A stretch of 64,000 nt of DNA. It comes from Streptomyces xanthophaeus. GTDB lineage: Bacteria; Actinomycetota; Actinomycetes; Streptomycetales; Streptomycetaceae. The notes below the pieces were generated by a model. The model saw nothing but the letters and a program-made list of their open reading frames with translations. It ran no database searches and had not been told where the DNA came from. The DNA lies in the NCBI RefSeq assembly GCF_030440515.1, contig NZ_CP076543.1, forward strand, positions 7,417,001 through 7,481,000, read 5' to 3'. Shown piece by piece: positions 17,330 to 26,167 of this stretch. Every line of letters begins with the position of its first letter. Position 1 is the stretch's first letter. The position numbers were made by a program, and so were the translations under genes.

Positions 17330-17737
17330 ATGAGCGGAGAACAGGACCTGCGGAAACTCCTGAGCGGGATGCGGCCCGAGCTGAACGAGGGGCGGTACGT
17401 CTTCTGCACCGTCGACGGCACCACCGTCCCCGCCGGGACCGCCCCCGTCGCCACCGTCCGCGAACCCGAGGGCCTCACCCTGGTGCTGCGCCAGGAGGAC
17501 GCCGACGCGGTCGGCCTCGCCTACGACTACACGGCAGGCTGGATCACCCTGCGGATCCACTCCGCCCTCGACGCCGTCGGACTCACCGCCGCCTTCGCCA
17601 CCGAACTCGGCGCACACGGTCTGAGCTGCAACGTCATCGCCGGTTACCACCACGACCACCTCTTCGTGGCCGCCGACCGTGCCGCCGAGGCCGTGGCCGT
17701 CCTCAAGGACCTCGCGGCCCGCTCCGTACACGACTGA
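17330..17737 (+). CDS. ACT domain-containing protein
   Basis: A 135-aa protein that appears to consist of two ACT-like halves. GRYVFCTVDGTTVPAGTAPVATVREPEGLTLVL forms the first part. WITLRIHSALDAVGLTAAFATELGAHGLSCNVIAGYHHDHLFV, a classic beta-alpha-beta ACT pattern, forms the second. Such proteins bind small ligands, often amino acids. ATG at 17330 begins the conserved part. An AT-rich hairpin follows the gene. Confidence 0.8.
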   Translation: MSGEQDLRKLLSGMRPELNEGRYVFCTVDGTTVPAGTAPVATVREPEGLTLVLRQEDADAVGLAYDYTAGWITLRIHSALDAVGLTAAFATELGAHGLSCNVIAGYHHDHLFVAADRAAEAVAVLKDLAARSVHD

Positions 17738-17744
17738 AGCCCTC

Positions 17745-17771
17745 CGGAAAAGAAGATCGGATTCTTTTCCG
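17745..17771. terminator. AT-rich hairpin terminator, bidirectional shape
   Basis: CGGAAAAGAA and TTCTTTTCCG form a perfect 10-bp stem around a 7-nt loop. The arms supply an A-run on one side and a T-run on the other, unusual in this GC-rich DNA. It lies just after the ACT gene and 69 bp before the LAL regulator. It could alternatively be a regulator-binding site for the latter. Confidence 0.55.
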
Positions 17772-17839
17772 CACTGGGATCCCTCGTGCTGCGCGCGGGC
17801 GTACGCTGAACCCCCGAACAGGCCTGGGGGGTACCAGCC

Positions 17840-20707
17840 ATGACGGACCGCCGGACCCGCACACGGCGCACGATGGTCGAACGCGATGCCGAACTCGCGA
17901 TCGTCGAAGAAGCCCTGGACCAACTCACCGGTCCCGGGCCGGACGCGGGTGGCGCGCTGCTCGCCTTCTCCGGCCCCGCCGGACTCGGCAAGACCACCCT
18001 GCTCGCCGAACTGCGCCGCCGCGCCCTCGCCCGTACCTGCACCGTCCTCGCCGCCCGGGGCGGCGAACAGGAGCAGAGCCAGCCCTTCCACGTCGCCCGC
18101 CAGCTCATCCAGCCCCAGCTCGCCGGCACCTCCGAGCAGGAACTGCGCGCCGCACTCGGCGGCTGGTACTCCATCGTCGGCCCGGCCCTCGGACTCTGCG
18201 CCCCGGAACAGGGCGTCCCGCCCGACCCCCAAGGTCTGCGCGACGGGCTCGACTGGGTGCTCACCCACCTCGTCGTCAAGCGCGCCCCCGTCGTCCTGGT
18301 CCTCGACGACGCCCACTGGGCCGACCCCGAGTCCCTCGGCTGGCTCGCCGCCTTCGCCCCGCGCGCCGAACACCTCCCGCTGCTCCTCGTCGTCGCCTAC
18401 CGCCCCGACGAACTGCCCGCGCACGCCGACGCCTTCCGTACGCTGCCCGGCCGGGCGGGACAGCGCCCGCTGCCCCTGGCCCCGCTCACCCCCGCCGCCG
18501 TCGCCACCCTGGTCCGCGAGGCCGTCGGCGCACACGCCGACGACGCCTTCTGCCAGGAGGCCTGGGCCGTCACCACCGGCAACCCCTTCGAGGCTGTCGA
18601 ACTCACCGCCAAGGTCCGCGGCAAGGGCCTGACCCCGGTCGAGGCGAACGCCCCGCAGCTGCGCGACCTCGCCGCCGCCCAGCGCGGCAGCGGCCTCGTC
18701 GCCCGCCTCGAACGCCTCGGCCCCTCCACCGTCCGCTTCGCCTGGGCCTGTGCCGTCCTCGGCACCGCCATTCCGCAGGACCTCGCCGCCAGGGTCGCCG
18801 CCCTCGGAGCCGAGGAGGCCTCGGACGCCACCCGGCGGCTGCGCGACGCCCGTATCCTCTCTGCGGCCGCCGCCGAGGAACCCGAGGCCGAGGCCGGGCT
18901 GGAGTTCGTCCACCCGCTCATCGCCACCTCCATCTACCGGGCCATCCCGGACGCGCTCCGAGTCGCCCTGCACGGCAAGGCCGCGGCGGCCGTCGTCGAC
19001 GCCGGACTCGGCTCCTCCGCGGCCGCCCGCCACCTGCTGGAGACCCACCCCGAGAACGACCCCTGGGTCGTACGCACCCTGCGCGAGGCCGCCGGCGAGA
19101 ACCTGCGGGCCGGCGCCCCCGAAGCCGCCCGCCGCCAGCTCGCCCGCGCGCTGCTCGAACCCCCGGACTTCGACGAACGGGCCGCCGTCCTCTACGAACT
19201 GGGCTGCGCCTCCCTGCTCACCGAGCCCGCCAACACGGTCAACCACCTGCGGGCCGCCCTGGCCGAGCCCTCCGACGACCCGGCCCTGCGCCAGGGCATC
19301 GTCATCCGGCTCGCCCAGGTCCTCGCGCACAGCGACCGGCTCGCCGAGGCCTCCGAATCACTGGCCCGGGAGATCCCGTACACCCAGGACGTACGCGCCC
19401 GGCTGCGCCTGCAGTCCGAGCAGTTCATGTGGGACGCCTTCAACGCCGCCGAGACCGACTCCCCGGCCCGCTCCCGCCGGCTCGCCCGCCTCGCCGACCG
19501 GCTGACCGGGCGCGATCTCACCGAGCGGTACATCATCGGGCTGCGCGCCTGGGACGCCTGCCTGCGGGGCGAGCCGGTCGACGTGGTGCTGCACCACGCC
19601 GGACGGGTGCTGGAGCGGCCCTTCAGCTGGGCCCACGAGGATCGCGGCTTCGAGGTCCCCGTCCTGGTCGCGATGGCCCACATGTACACCGACCGGCCAG
19701 GACGTGCCGAGGAGCTGTTCGAGGCGGGCACCGCCGAGTTCGAGCACCACGGCTGGCGCGGGGCGCACCTCTCCTTCGCCTACAGTCTGCGGGCCTACGT
19801 CCGCTACCGGCGCGGGCGGCTCGTGGAGGCCGAGGAACTGGCCCGGGCCGGGCTGCGGCTCGCCGAACGCGTGGGCCGGCGCACCCCCGTGCACTGGTAC
19901 GCCATAGCCATCCTCCTCACCACCCTGCTCGCCCGGGGCCGGCCCGAGGAGGCCTGGGACCTGGCCCGTGAGCACGAGTACGGCAGCCCCTTCCCGGCAG
20001 CCGTGGTCTTCCCCGACTCGCAGACCGTGTACGCCGAACTGCTCCTGTCCCGGGGCGAGGTGCAGGCCGCGATCGTCGAACTGGAGGCGGTCGACCGGCG
20101 GCTGACCCCGCGCGGCATCCAGAATCCGGCCTGGTGCCCGTGGCAGCTGCACCTGGCCCGGGCGGTCGTCGCCGACGATCCGCAGCGGGCCCGCGCCCTG
20201 GCCGACGACGCCGTCCGGCGGGCCCGCGCCTTCGGCGCCGCCTCGGGCATCGGCCAGGCCCTGCGGGTGGCGGCACAGGTCGCCGCCCCCGAGGAGCGGG
20301 CCGGGCTCCTCCAGGAGGCGGTCACCCTGCTCTCGGCCTCACCGGCGGGCTACGAACTGGCCTGCGCCCTGGCCGCGCTCGGCACCGAGCTGCGGGACGC
20401 GGACCTGCTGATGCAGGCCGTCGTGACGGCGCGGGAATGCGGTGCGGACGGGCTCGCCGCGGAGACCACCGACACCCTGCTGGGCCTGGGCGGCGCCCTG
20501 CCGTGCGGGCTGGCCTGGGAGGACGGGCTCACGGAGGAGGAGCGGCAGGCGGCCGACCTCGCGGTGCGCGCCGAGAAGGAGCCCGTGCCGGAGACGGTGG
20601 TGCTGCCCTCTCCGGACTGGGCACTGTCGGCGGCCTGCCGCAAGCTGGGCACCGACCGGACCGGGCTCAGGGACGCACTGGAGGCGTTCGCCCGTAGCTC
20701 AACGTGA
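17840..20707 (+). CDS. LAL-type AAA ATPase regulator with an eroded LuxR helix-turn-helix
   Basis: A 955-aa large ATP-binding regulator. The N terminus holds Walker A FSGPAGLGKTTLLAE (about residue 45) and Walker B VVLVLDDAHWADPESLGWL (about residue 155). A long TPR-like helical region fills residues 300-880. The C terminus (LTEEERQAADLAVRAEK...CRKLGTDRTGLRDAL) aligns with the LuxR/GerE HTH frame (LTxxERxxAxLA...YRKLGxxxRxxLxxAL). The central scaffold and recognition helices are replaced by a shorter Pro-containing stretch (EPVPETVVLPSPDW). DNA binding may be lost. The start follows GGGGGGT. Confidence 0.82.
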   Translation: MTDRRTRTRRTMVERDAELAIVEEALDQLTGPGPDAGGALLAFSGPAGLGKTTLLAELRRRALARTCTVLAARGGEQEQSQPFHVARQLIQPQLAGTSEQELRAALGGWYSIVGPALGLCAPEQGVPPDPQGLRDGLDWVLTHLVVKRAPVVLVLDDAHWADPESLGWLAAFAPRAEHLPLLLVVAYRPDELPAHADAFRTLPGRAGQRPLPLAPLTPAAVATLVREAVGAHADDAFCQEAWAVTTGNPFEAVELTAKVRGKGLTPVEANAPQLRDLAAAQRGSGLVARLERLGPSTVRFAWACAVLGTAIPQDLAARVAALGAEEASDATRRLRDARILSAAAAEEPEAEAGLEFVHPLIATSIYRAIPDALRVALHGKAAAAVVDAGLGSSAAARHLLETHPENDPWVVRTLREAAGENLRAGAPEAARRQLARALLEPPDFDERAAVLYELGCASLLTEPANTVNHLRAALAEPSDDPALRQGIVIRLAQVLAHSDRLAEASESLAREIPYTQDVRARLRLQSEQFMWDAFNAAETDSPARSRRLARLADRLTGRDLTERYIIGLRAWDACLRGEPVDVVLHHAGRVLERPFSWAHEDRGFEVPVLVAMAHMYTDRPGRAEELFEAGTAEFEHHGWRGAHLSFAYSLRAYVRYRRGRLVEAEELARAGLRLAERVGRRTPVHWYAIAILLTTLLARGRPEEAWDLAREHEYGSPFPAAVVFPDSQTVYAELLLSRGEVQAAIVELEAVDRRLTPRGIQNPAWCPWQLHLARAVVADDPQRARALADDAVRRARAFGAASGIGQALRVAAQVAAPEERAGLLQEAVTLLSASPAGYELACALAALGTELRDADLLMQAVVTARECGADGLAAETTDTLLGLGGALPCGLAWEDGLTEEERQAADLAVRAEKEPVPETVVLPSPDWALSAACRKLGTDRTGLRDALEAFARSST

Positions 20708-20741
20708 TCGGATCCACCGCCCGGTGGGCAGGGGTGGACCC

Positions 20742-21510
20742 ATGGATCATGTCGACAGACTCGCCCCCTTCCGGACCGAGGCGGCAGCGTTCGAGAAGGC
20801 CGTGCGCCAGGCGTTCGACCTCGGAGAGCCGGTGCCCGCGGTGCCCGCGTGCCCCGGCTGGACGGTCACCGACCTCGTCCGGCACCTGGGCGGAGTACAC
20901 CGCTACCTCGCGTACGTCCTGCGCGAACGGCTCACGGCTCACGGCTCCGCCCGACCCGGCCGGCCTCGCCCTCCCCGAGGTCCCCGGCGATCCGGACGCG
21001 CTGACCGACTGGTTCGTGCAGGGCGCCCGGGAGCTGGCCGAGCTCTTCCACGAGCTGGGGCCGGACACGGCGGTCTGGACCTGGTCGGCGGAGCAGACCA
21101 CGGGATTCTGGCTCCGGATGCAGCTGATCGAGCTGGCCGTGCACCGCTGGGACGCCGAATCCGCGACCGGCACCCCGGGCCGCCTCGACCCGGCCGTGGC
21201 CGCGGACGCCGTGACCCAGACGATCGAGGTGATGGCCCCGGCCCGCCGCGGCTGGCAGCAGGCACCGCCGGGCACGGGGGAGAGGTACCGCTTCCGGCGT
21301 ACCGACGGTCCGGAATCCTGGACGGTCGTCCTCTCGGGGGACCGGGTCCTGCTGGAGCCCGGTGCCACCGCCCCGGCGGACGTCGAGGCCTCCGGGACCG
21401 CCTCCGACCTCGCCCTGTTCCTCTGGCGCCGCCTCCCGCCCACCGCCCTGCGCGTCACCGGCGACGCCGCCCTGCTCCCGCACTGGTTCACGCTCGTCCC
21501 CCCGGTCTGA
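20742..21510 (+). pseudogene. Maleylpyruvate isomerase-family (mycothiol-dependent, DinB-like) gene broken by a 7-bp duplication
   Basis: From ATG 20742 one frame reads MDHVDRLAPFRTEAAAFEKA...PGWTVTDLVRHLGGVHRYL, the DinB/MDMPI N-terminal domain with its metal-ligand His. At 20928-20947 the unit CGGCTCA is tandemly repeated, and the homology then continues in another frame (PPDPAGLALPEVPGDPDALTDWF...LAVHRWDAESATG...). Removing one 7-bp unit joins the halves exactly (VLRERLTAPPDPAGL) into a protein of about 250 aa ending at 21510. As written, translation would run out of frame to 21998 through the next gene. This may be a real inactivation, a phase-variable slip or a sequencing error. Confidence 0.85.
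20928..20947 (+). repeat. 7-bp tandem repeat CGGCTCA causing a frameshift
   Basis: Two exact CGGCTCA units are followed by CGGCTC. The extra 7 bp move the reading frame by one, separating the two halves of the MDMPI-family gene. Confidence 0.85.
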
Positions 21511-21597
21511 CGGGCCGGGCCGGGGGCCCGGCCCGGACAGGTCCCCGGATGAGGGCCCCCGGGCCGGAAAACTCGCGCGGCCACGTACCATGGCGGC

Positions 21598-22098
21598 ATG
21601 TCCTTCCTCCGCCGCCACCGCGCCGCCACACCCGCCGGCCCGGACTTCGATGTCCTGGCCATGGACCCGGGGGACTGGCCGGGCAATCTCGGGGCCGGGC
21701 TGCTGCCCGCGCCCGACGGCAGCTGCCAGGGTGTCTTCCTCCGCTACGACCTGTTCGGCGGACGCGGCCCCGCGATGATCATCGGGAACCTCCCGGAGGG
21801 CTCCCCGGCCCGGGACCTCACCGACGGCCAGATCCCCTTCGAGGTGGCCCAGCTCCTCGACGCACTGGAGAACGACGAGGACGTCGAGGTCACCGGCGTC
21901 GAGGACTGCCCCGTCATGCAGGGCGACAACCTCCTCATCGTCCGGAAGATCAAGCTTTCGGAGTCCCGCATCTCCTGCGTCCAGTTCGACCGCAGTGACA
22001 ACGTGCTGGTCACCATCGCCAGCTGGGACCGCCCGATCACCGATGACCTCTACGCCCTCCTGAAGCCGCTCCCCGCCGAGCTCTTCCAGCAGGGCTGA
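21598..22098 (+). CDS. Conserved Streptomyces-type hypothetical protein
   Basis: A 166-aa soluble protein starting MSFLRRHRAATPAG. It has an acidic centre (LLDALENDEDVEVTGVEDCPVMQGD) and beta-rich ends (LLIVRKIKLSESRISCVQFDRSDNVLVTIASWDRP). It resembles short uncharacterised Streptomyces proteins, possibly the DUF5949 group, which I cannot confirm here. No catalytic motif is visible. It stands after the broken isomerase gene and is convergent with the KstD-like gene, 25 bp apart. Confidence 0.65.
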   Translation: MSFLRRHRAATPAGPDFDVLAMDPGDWPGNLGAGLLPAPDGSCQGVFLRYDLFGGRGPAMIIGNLPEGSPARDLTDGQIPFEVAQLLDALENDEDVEVTGVEDCPVMQGDNLLIVRKIKLSESRISCVQFDRSDNVLVTIASWDRPITDDLYALLKPLPAELFQQG

Positions 22099-22123
22099 CC
22101 GTCCGCATCCCCCGGCGCGGGCG

Positions 22124-23917
22124 TCACGCGTCCGCGATGGCGTTCGCCGCCACGTAGCCGAAGGTCATCGCGGGGCCGATCGTCGATCCGGCCCCCGCAT
22201 AGCTGTGGCCCATCACCGCCGCGCTCGCGTTGCCGGCCGCGTACAGGCCCGGGATCACCGAACCGTCCGGGCGCAGGGCCCGCGCCCGGGCGTCCGTCAC
22301 GATGCCGCCCTTCGTCCCGAGATCTCCCGGCACGATCTTGAACGCGTAGAACGGCGGGACCCAGACGGGTGCCAGACACGAGTTCGGGTGCACGTTCGGG
22401 TCCGTGTAGTAGTGGTCGTAGGCCGTGTCGCCCCGGTGGAAGTCGGCGTCGTCGCCGCTCCACGCCTGCGCGTTGAACCGGCCCAGCGTCGCCCGCAGCG
22501 CCGCCGCCGGGACCCCGATCTGACCGGCCAGCGCGTCCCAGGTCCACGCCTTCTTCGCCGCGCCCGCCTGGTACCACGAGTCCGGGAAGGGCAGCGTCGG
22601 CAGGATGTCCTTGAACAGGTACCTGTTGCGGTAGTTCTGATCCACGATCAGCCACGCCGGGATGTGCGAGCCGGCCGCGCCCCGGTCCTTCTCGTACATC
22701 ACGTGCACCACATCGCTGTACGGCGCCGCCTCGTTGACGAACCGCGCGCCGTTCGCGTTCACGATCAGCCCGCCCGGCAGGGTCCGTTCGGCGAGACAGA
22801 AGTACGGCTCCCCGGGCAGCGGGATCGACGGACCCCACCACGCGTCCTCCATCAGCGCCAGCGAGGCACCGGCCCGCTGCCCCGCCCGGATCCCGTCGCC
22901 GGTGTTCTCCTTCGCGCCCACCGACCACTGGGTGCCGATCGGCTGCTGCTGGTACTGCGCCCGCATCGCCGCGTTGTGCTCGAACCCGCCGGAACCGATG
23001 ACCACCCCGCGCCGGGCCCGCACGGTGCCCCGTACGCCGCCCTGCTCCACCACCACGCCGGTGACCGCGCCGCCCTCCAGGACCAGGTCCACCAGCGGAC
23101 TGTTCAGCCACACCGGAACCCCGGCCCGCTGGAGCCCGGCGCGCAGCCCGGCCGCCAGGGCCTGGCCCATCGTCAGCGGCTTCTCGCCGCGCAGCGCCGC
23201 CTTCGTGCCGCGCGCCAGGCACTCGGTGGACACGGCGAGCCCCTTGGCGCTCACCGCTGCCAGGTTCAGCCACTTGTAGTCCTGGCTGAAGACCACCATC
23301 CCGGCCGGGACCGGCATGTACGCCGGGTTCAGGCGGGCCAGTTCGGCGCCCAGGACGTTCCCGTCGATCTGGTCCGGCTCGATGGAGCGGCCGTTCGGCA
23401 GTCCGCCCGGCAGGTCGGGGTAGTAGTCGCTGTAGCCCTCCATGAAGCGGAACCTCAGCGGGCTGTTGGCCATCACGAAGTCCAGCATCCGCGGCCCGTT
23501 GGCGAGGAACGCGGCCTGCCGGTCGGCCGGCACCTCGGGCCCGACCACGGCCGCGAGGTACGTCGCGGCCTTCTGCGGGGTGTCCGGCACCCCCGCACCC
23601 AGGATCACCGAATTGTTGGGCAGCCAGATACCCGCTCCGGACCGGGCGGCCGATCCGCCGAAGGTCGGGGCCTTCTCCACCACCAGCACACTCAGCCCCC
23701 GCTTGGCGGCGGTGAGCGCGGCGGTCATCCCGGCGGCCCCGGACCCGACCACGACGACGTCGTACTCGCCGAGCGGGGGTCCGTCCTGGGCGCCTTCGGC
23801 CCGGGCGGTGGCGGAGGGCAGCACGGTGGCGGCGAGCACCCCGGCCCCCGTACCGGCGAGGACCGCACGTCTGGACGGGAGGGGGGCGGGGTTGGTGCGT
23901 GAAGCGCTTGCGGACAT
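22124..23917 (-). CDS. KstD-like FAD-dependent dehydrogenase with Tat signal
   Basis: A 597-aa flavoprotein of the 3-ketosteroid delta1-dehydrogenase / fumarate-reductase-like family. An N-terminal SRRAVLAGTGAGVLAAT segment looks like a twin-arginine signal. The dinucleotide fold is YDVVVVGSGAAGMTAALTAA (about residue 50). GYSDYYPDLPG is where KstD has an active-site Tyr, and GHSYAGAGSTIGPAMTFGYV matches the KstD C-terminal catalytic Tyr/Gly loop. It would remove hydrogens from a cyclic ketone and reduce FAD. ATG at 23917 follows GGAG; the frame is open to 24001 but the shared operator at 23963-23983 lies there. Export is unusual for this family. Confidence 0.83.
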   Translation of the reverse strand: MSASASRTNPAPLPSRRAVLAGTGAGVLAATVLPSATARAEGAQDGPPLGEYDVVVVGSGAAGMTAALTAAKRGLSVLVVEKAPTFGGSAARSGAGIWLPNNSVILGAGVPDTPQKAATYLAAVVGPEVPADRQAAFLANGPRMLDFVMANSPLRFRFMEGYSDYYPDLPGGLPNGRSIEPDQIDGNVLGAELARLNPAYMPVPAGMVVFSQDYKWLNLAAVSAKGLAVSTECLARGTKAALRGEKPLTMGQALAAGLRAGLQRAGVPVWLNSPLVDLVLEGGAVTGVVVEQGGVRGTVRARRGVVIGSGGFEHNAAMRAQYQQQPIGTQWSVGAKENTGDGIRAGQRAGASLALMEDAWWGPSIPLPGEPYFCLAERTLPGGLIVNANGARFVNEAAPYSDVVHVMYEKDRGAAGSHIPAWLIVDQNYRNRYLFKDILPTLPFPDSWYQAGAAKKAWTWDALAGQIGVPAAALRATLGRFNAQAWSGDDADFHRGDTAYDHYYTDPNVHPNSCLAPVWVPPFYAFKIVPGDLGTKGGIVTDARARALRPDGSVIPGLYAAGNASAAVMGHSYAGAGSTIGPAMTFGYVAANAIADA

Positions 23918-23962
23918 GGGCAGGCTCCAGCGGTGTGGGGAGGAGGGGAAGTGCCTCCAGCA

Positions 23963-23983
23963 TTTCTGATGCTGAGTCAGAAA
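23963..23983. promoter_or_regulatory. Inverted-repeat operator before the KstD-like gene
   Basis: TTTCTGA-N7-TCAGAAA has perfect 7-bp arms and lies 46 bp upstream of the chosen start. It shares TCTGA-N7-TCAGA plus the trailing AAA with the site at 11206-11222. This suggests one repressor controls both loci. Confidence 0.65.
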
Positions 23984-24007
23984 AGGTGTTCGGGGGATCA
24001 TGTGATG

Positions 24008-24601
24008 TCAAGGCATCCGGCGCCGCCGCCTCCAGTAGGCCACGGTCACCACGCCGAGCAGCGGACCCCACAGGACGAGCGGGGCGTAGCAGACGTAGAA
24101 CCACGCCGCGGTCCAGCCACCCACCTCACTGGGGAAGTTCGCAGGCACCGGATCTCCCTGGACGGTGGTCCCGGCCACCTGGGTCACCGCCGCGAGGACC
24201 GTCCACAGAGCGGTCAGCGCGACGGCGCCGAGCGCCGCCGGGACGGCGGCCGCCGCCACCGGGATCCGCCGGCCGCCCAGCACCGGGATCCACCGGGGGA
24301 CCACCTCGCCCCACGCGGCCACCAGCCCGACCGCCGTGAACGCCAGCAGCTCGGACACGACCGAGAGGAGGACGACGTACACCTCCAGCGGCAGCCAGTC
24401 CGGCAGCTGCCCGCTGTCCGCCTCGGAGTGGTCGACGAAGAGAAGGCCCAACCGCCAGATACCGGACGGCAGAACGGTGAGGGGGACGGCGTACGCGGCG
24501 ACCCGCGCCCAGCGTGGAACTCCCGCCACCGGGGCGTGCGCGGCCCTCCAGGCGGCGCCGACGCGCCCGCCCGCCGGTCGGGCATCGGAATGTACGGACA
24601 C
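24008..24601 (-). CDS. Four-helix membrane protein of unknown function
   Basis: A 197-aa protein with about four membrane segments (AAYAVPLTVLPSGIWRLGLLF, VVLLSVVSELLAFTAVGLVAAW, AAVPAALGAVALTALWTVLAAV and APLVLWGPLLGVVTVAYW) and a basic C-terminal end (RRRRRMP). GTG at 24601 has GGAGGA six bases upstream; the longer frame to 24787 runs through hairpins and is not coding-like. I do not recognise a function. It lies just upstream of the KstD-like gene's operator on the same strand but is probably transcribed separately from 24.6 kb. Confidence 0.72.
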   Translation of the reverse strand: MSVHSDARPAGGRVGAAWRAAHAPVAGVPRWARVAAYAVPLTVLPSGIWRLGLLFVDHSEADSGQLPDWLPLEVYVVLLSVVSELLAFTAVGLVAAWGEVVPRWIPVLGGRRIPVAAAAVPAALGAVALTALWTVLAAVTQVAGTTVQGDPVPANFPSEVGGWTAAWFYVCYAPLVLWGPLLGVVTVAYWRRRRRMP

Positions 24602-24691
24602 GGTTTCCTCCGGAGTCGCGGGCAGCCCTTGCCCGCTCCCCTCCGAAGGTCGCAGCTGCCCGGCGGCGCGCGGATCGCCCGCCGGGCGGAT

Positions 24692-24717
24692 CCGGCTCCC
24701 CCGTACGGGGGAGCCGG
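24692..24717. promoter_or_regulatory. Perfect 26-bp palindrome
   Basis: Thirteen bases (CCGGCTCCCCCGT) are followed immediately by their exact reverse complement. It lies 91 bp upstream of the membrane-protein start and downstream of the phosphotransferase stop. It may be a terminator (a loop-less but very stable cruciform or hairpin) or an operator for the membrane-protein gene. Confidence 0.55.
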
Positions 24718-24762
24718 TCCCCGTCCCTCGTCCCCCGTACCCCTGTCGCACCCGCGAACGGC

Positions 24763-24795
24763 GAAGCCCCGTGGCGGTGGGGGCCACGGGACTTC
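24763..24795 (-). terminator. Hairpin terminator after the phosphotransferase gene
   Basis: GAAGCCCCGTGGC and GCCACGGGACTTC form a 13-bp stem with one mismatch. It lies 17 bp after the phosphotransferase stop on the minus strand. Together with the 26-bp palindrome beyond it, it separates the two minus-strand genes. Confidence 0.6.
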
Positions 24796-24811
24796 GCGTA
24801 TCGGGGGACGG

Positions 24812-25936
24812 TCAGCGCGTGCCGACCGCCGCGCGGACCGCTCGGCGCGCCATCCCTGCGTCGTCGTGCAGGCGGCGGAGCAGCAGCCGCTGTTCCTCAC
24901 CGGAGGACAGGGCGCCCACCGGCAGCGGCTGGGTCGGGGCGGTCGCCAGCATCGAGCGCTGCACCGCCGTCTCGGACATCCGGATCTCCCGGGTCAGGAC
25001 CAGCATCAGATTGACCAGGAAGGCGTCCCGCGCCGCCGGACCGGCCGACTGGGCGAGCCGGCTGATCTGGGCGCGGGCGGCCGGGGCATCACCCAGTACC
25101 GTCCACAGCGTGGCCAGGTCGTATCCCGGCAGGTACCAGCCCGCGTGCTCCCAGTCGAGCAGGACCGGACCGGCCGGCGACAGCAGCAGGTTCGACAGCA
25201 GGGCGTCACCGTGGTTGAACTGCAGCGCCGTGCCCGACAGCTTCACGCCGTGCAGCAGCTTCTGCAGGTCGCCGAGGTCCCGGTCGGTCAGCAGGCCCAA
25301 CTCGTAGTCGCGGGCGATCCGCCGCGCGTAGTTCATCGGGGTGCCGAACAACTCCGCCGGCGGCCGCCACTGGTTGACCCGGCACACCGCGCCCAGGGCC
25401 GCCCGGAGGTCCACCCGCGGCGGCGGCTCCACCGGGTGCCGCTGCAGTGCCGCGACCCGGCCGGCCATCCGCTCCACCACGAGCGTGCAGTTCTCGGGGT
25501 CGGCGGCGATCAGCCGCGGCACCCGGACCGGTGGGCGGTGCCGGACGAAGGCCCGGTATGCCGCTATTTCGTGCCGGTAGCGCTCACGCCACTCGGGCGA
25601 GTGGTCCAGTAAAACCTTCGCGACGGCGGTCATCCGTCCGGTGGTGCCGACCAGGAGGACAGAACGGCCGCTGCGCCGTAGTACCTGCACCGGGGCGAAC
25701 TCCGGACAGATCCGCTGCACCGAGGCGAGGGCGGTGCGCAGCTGCGCCCCCTGCGGCCCCGAGAGGTCGATTCTTCCGCTGACGGGCAGTGATCCGGTAC
25801 CCGGCATCCGCCGCGCCCGGACGGCGCCCTGCGCCGGGGCCGACGGGCGGCCGGGTTCGAGGTAGGGGCCGCCGCCAGCCGGGAGCGTGCGGTGCGACCG
25901 GACCGGTGCGGACACGGAGGACGTTGCTGCGTACAT
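24812..25936 (-). CDS. Aminoglycoside-phosphotransferase-fold kinase with a TTA codon
   Basis: A 374-aa APH-type kinase. The nucleotide-binding region has [26 protein letters not shown]. The catalytic loop [13 protein letters not shown] (HGD...N) and the metal-binding [20 protein letters not shown] are intact, so phosphotransfer to a small molecule is plausible; the substrate is unknown. The first 60 residues are low-complexity. ATG at 25936 follows GAAGGGA. Codon 109 (25610-25612 on the plus strand) is TTA, rare in Streptomyces and dependent on bldA tRNA. It is divergent from the NsdA-type regulator, 231 bp apart. Confidence 0.8.
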   Translation of the reverse strand: MYAATSSVSAPVRSHRTLPAGGGPYLEPGRPSAPAQGAVRARRMPGTGSLPVSGRIDLSGPQGAQLRTALASVQRICPEFAPVQVLRRSGRSVLLVGTTGRMTAVAKVLLDHSPEWRERYRHEIAAYRAFVRHRPPVRVPRLIAADPENCTLVVERMAGRVAALQRHPVEPPPRVDLRAALGAVCRVNQWRPPAELFGTPMNYARRIARDYELGLLTDRDLGDLQKLLHGVKLSGTALQFNHGDALLSNLLLSPAGPVLLDWEHAGWYLPGYDLATLWTVLGDAPAARAQISRLAQSAGPAARDAFLVNLMLVLTREIRMSETAVQRSMLATAPTQPLPVGALSSGEEQRLLLRRLHDDAGMARRAVRAAVGTR

Positions 25937-26167
25937 GGTGATACGGATCCCTTCGTGCGCCGACGAGTTGCGTACGCCGCCCCGCCGGATCCCGTACTTC
26001 ACCCTGGGGAGTTCCGCCGGTGAACCGGGTCGGGGAGGCGCATTCCTACCTGACACCGAGCGCAAGGTGGCGAACCATCGGGCGTGCCCTGGCGAAGCCT
26101 GGCGAATAGTCGCTGGGCATCTGACGGCGGGCTACTGTCAATTCAGCCGAGAACCTGGGGGCTTGAC

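Noticed and set aside
17745..17771. An attachment site or mobile-element end
   Set aside because: The inverted repeat has no matching copy, no target duplication and no integrase or transposase nearby. A terminator is simpler.
20442..21998. A 518-aa open frame running through the MDMPI-family gene and into the next gene
   Set aside because: Its first part is the tail of another frame of the LAL gene and its last part is out of frame with two clearly coding stretches. Only 20742 to about 20930 is real; the rest results from the 7-bp insertion.
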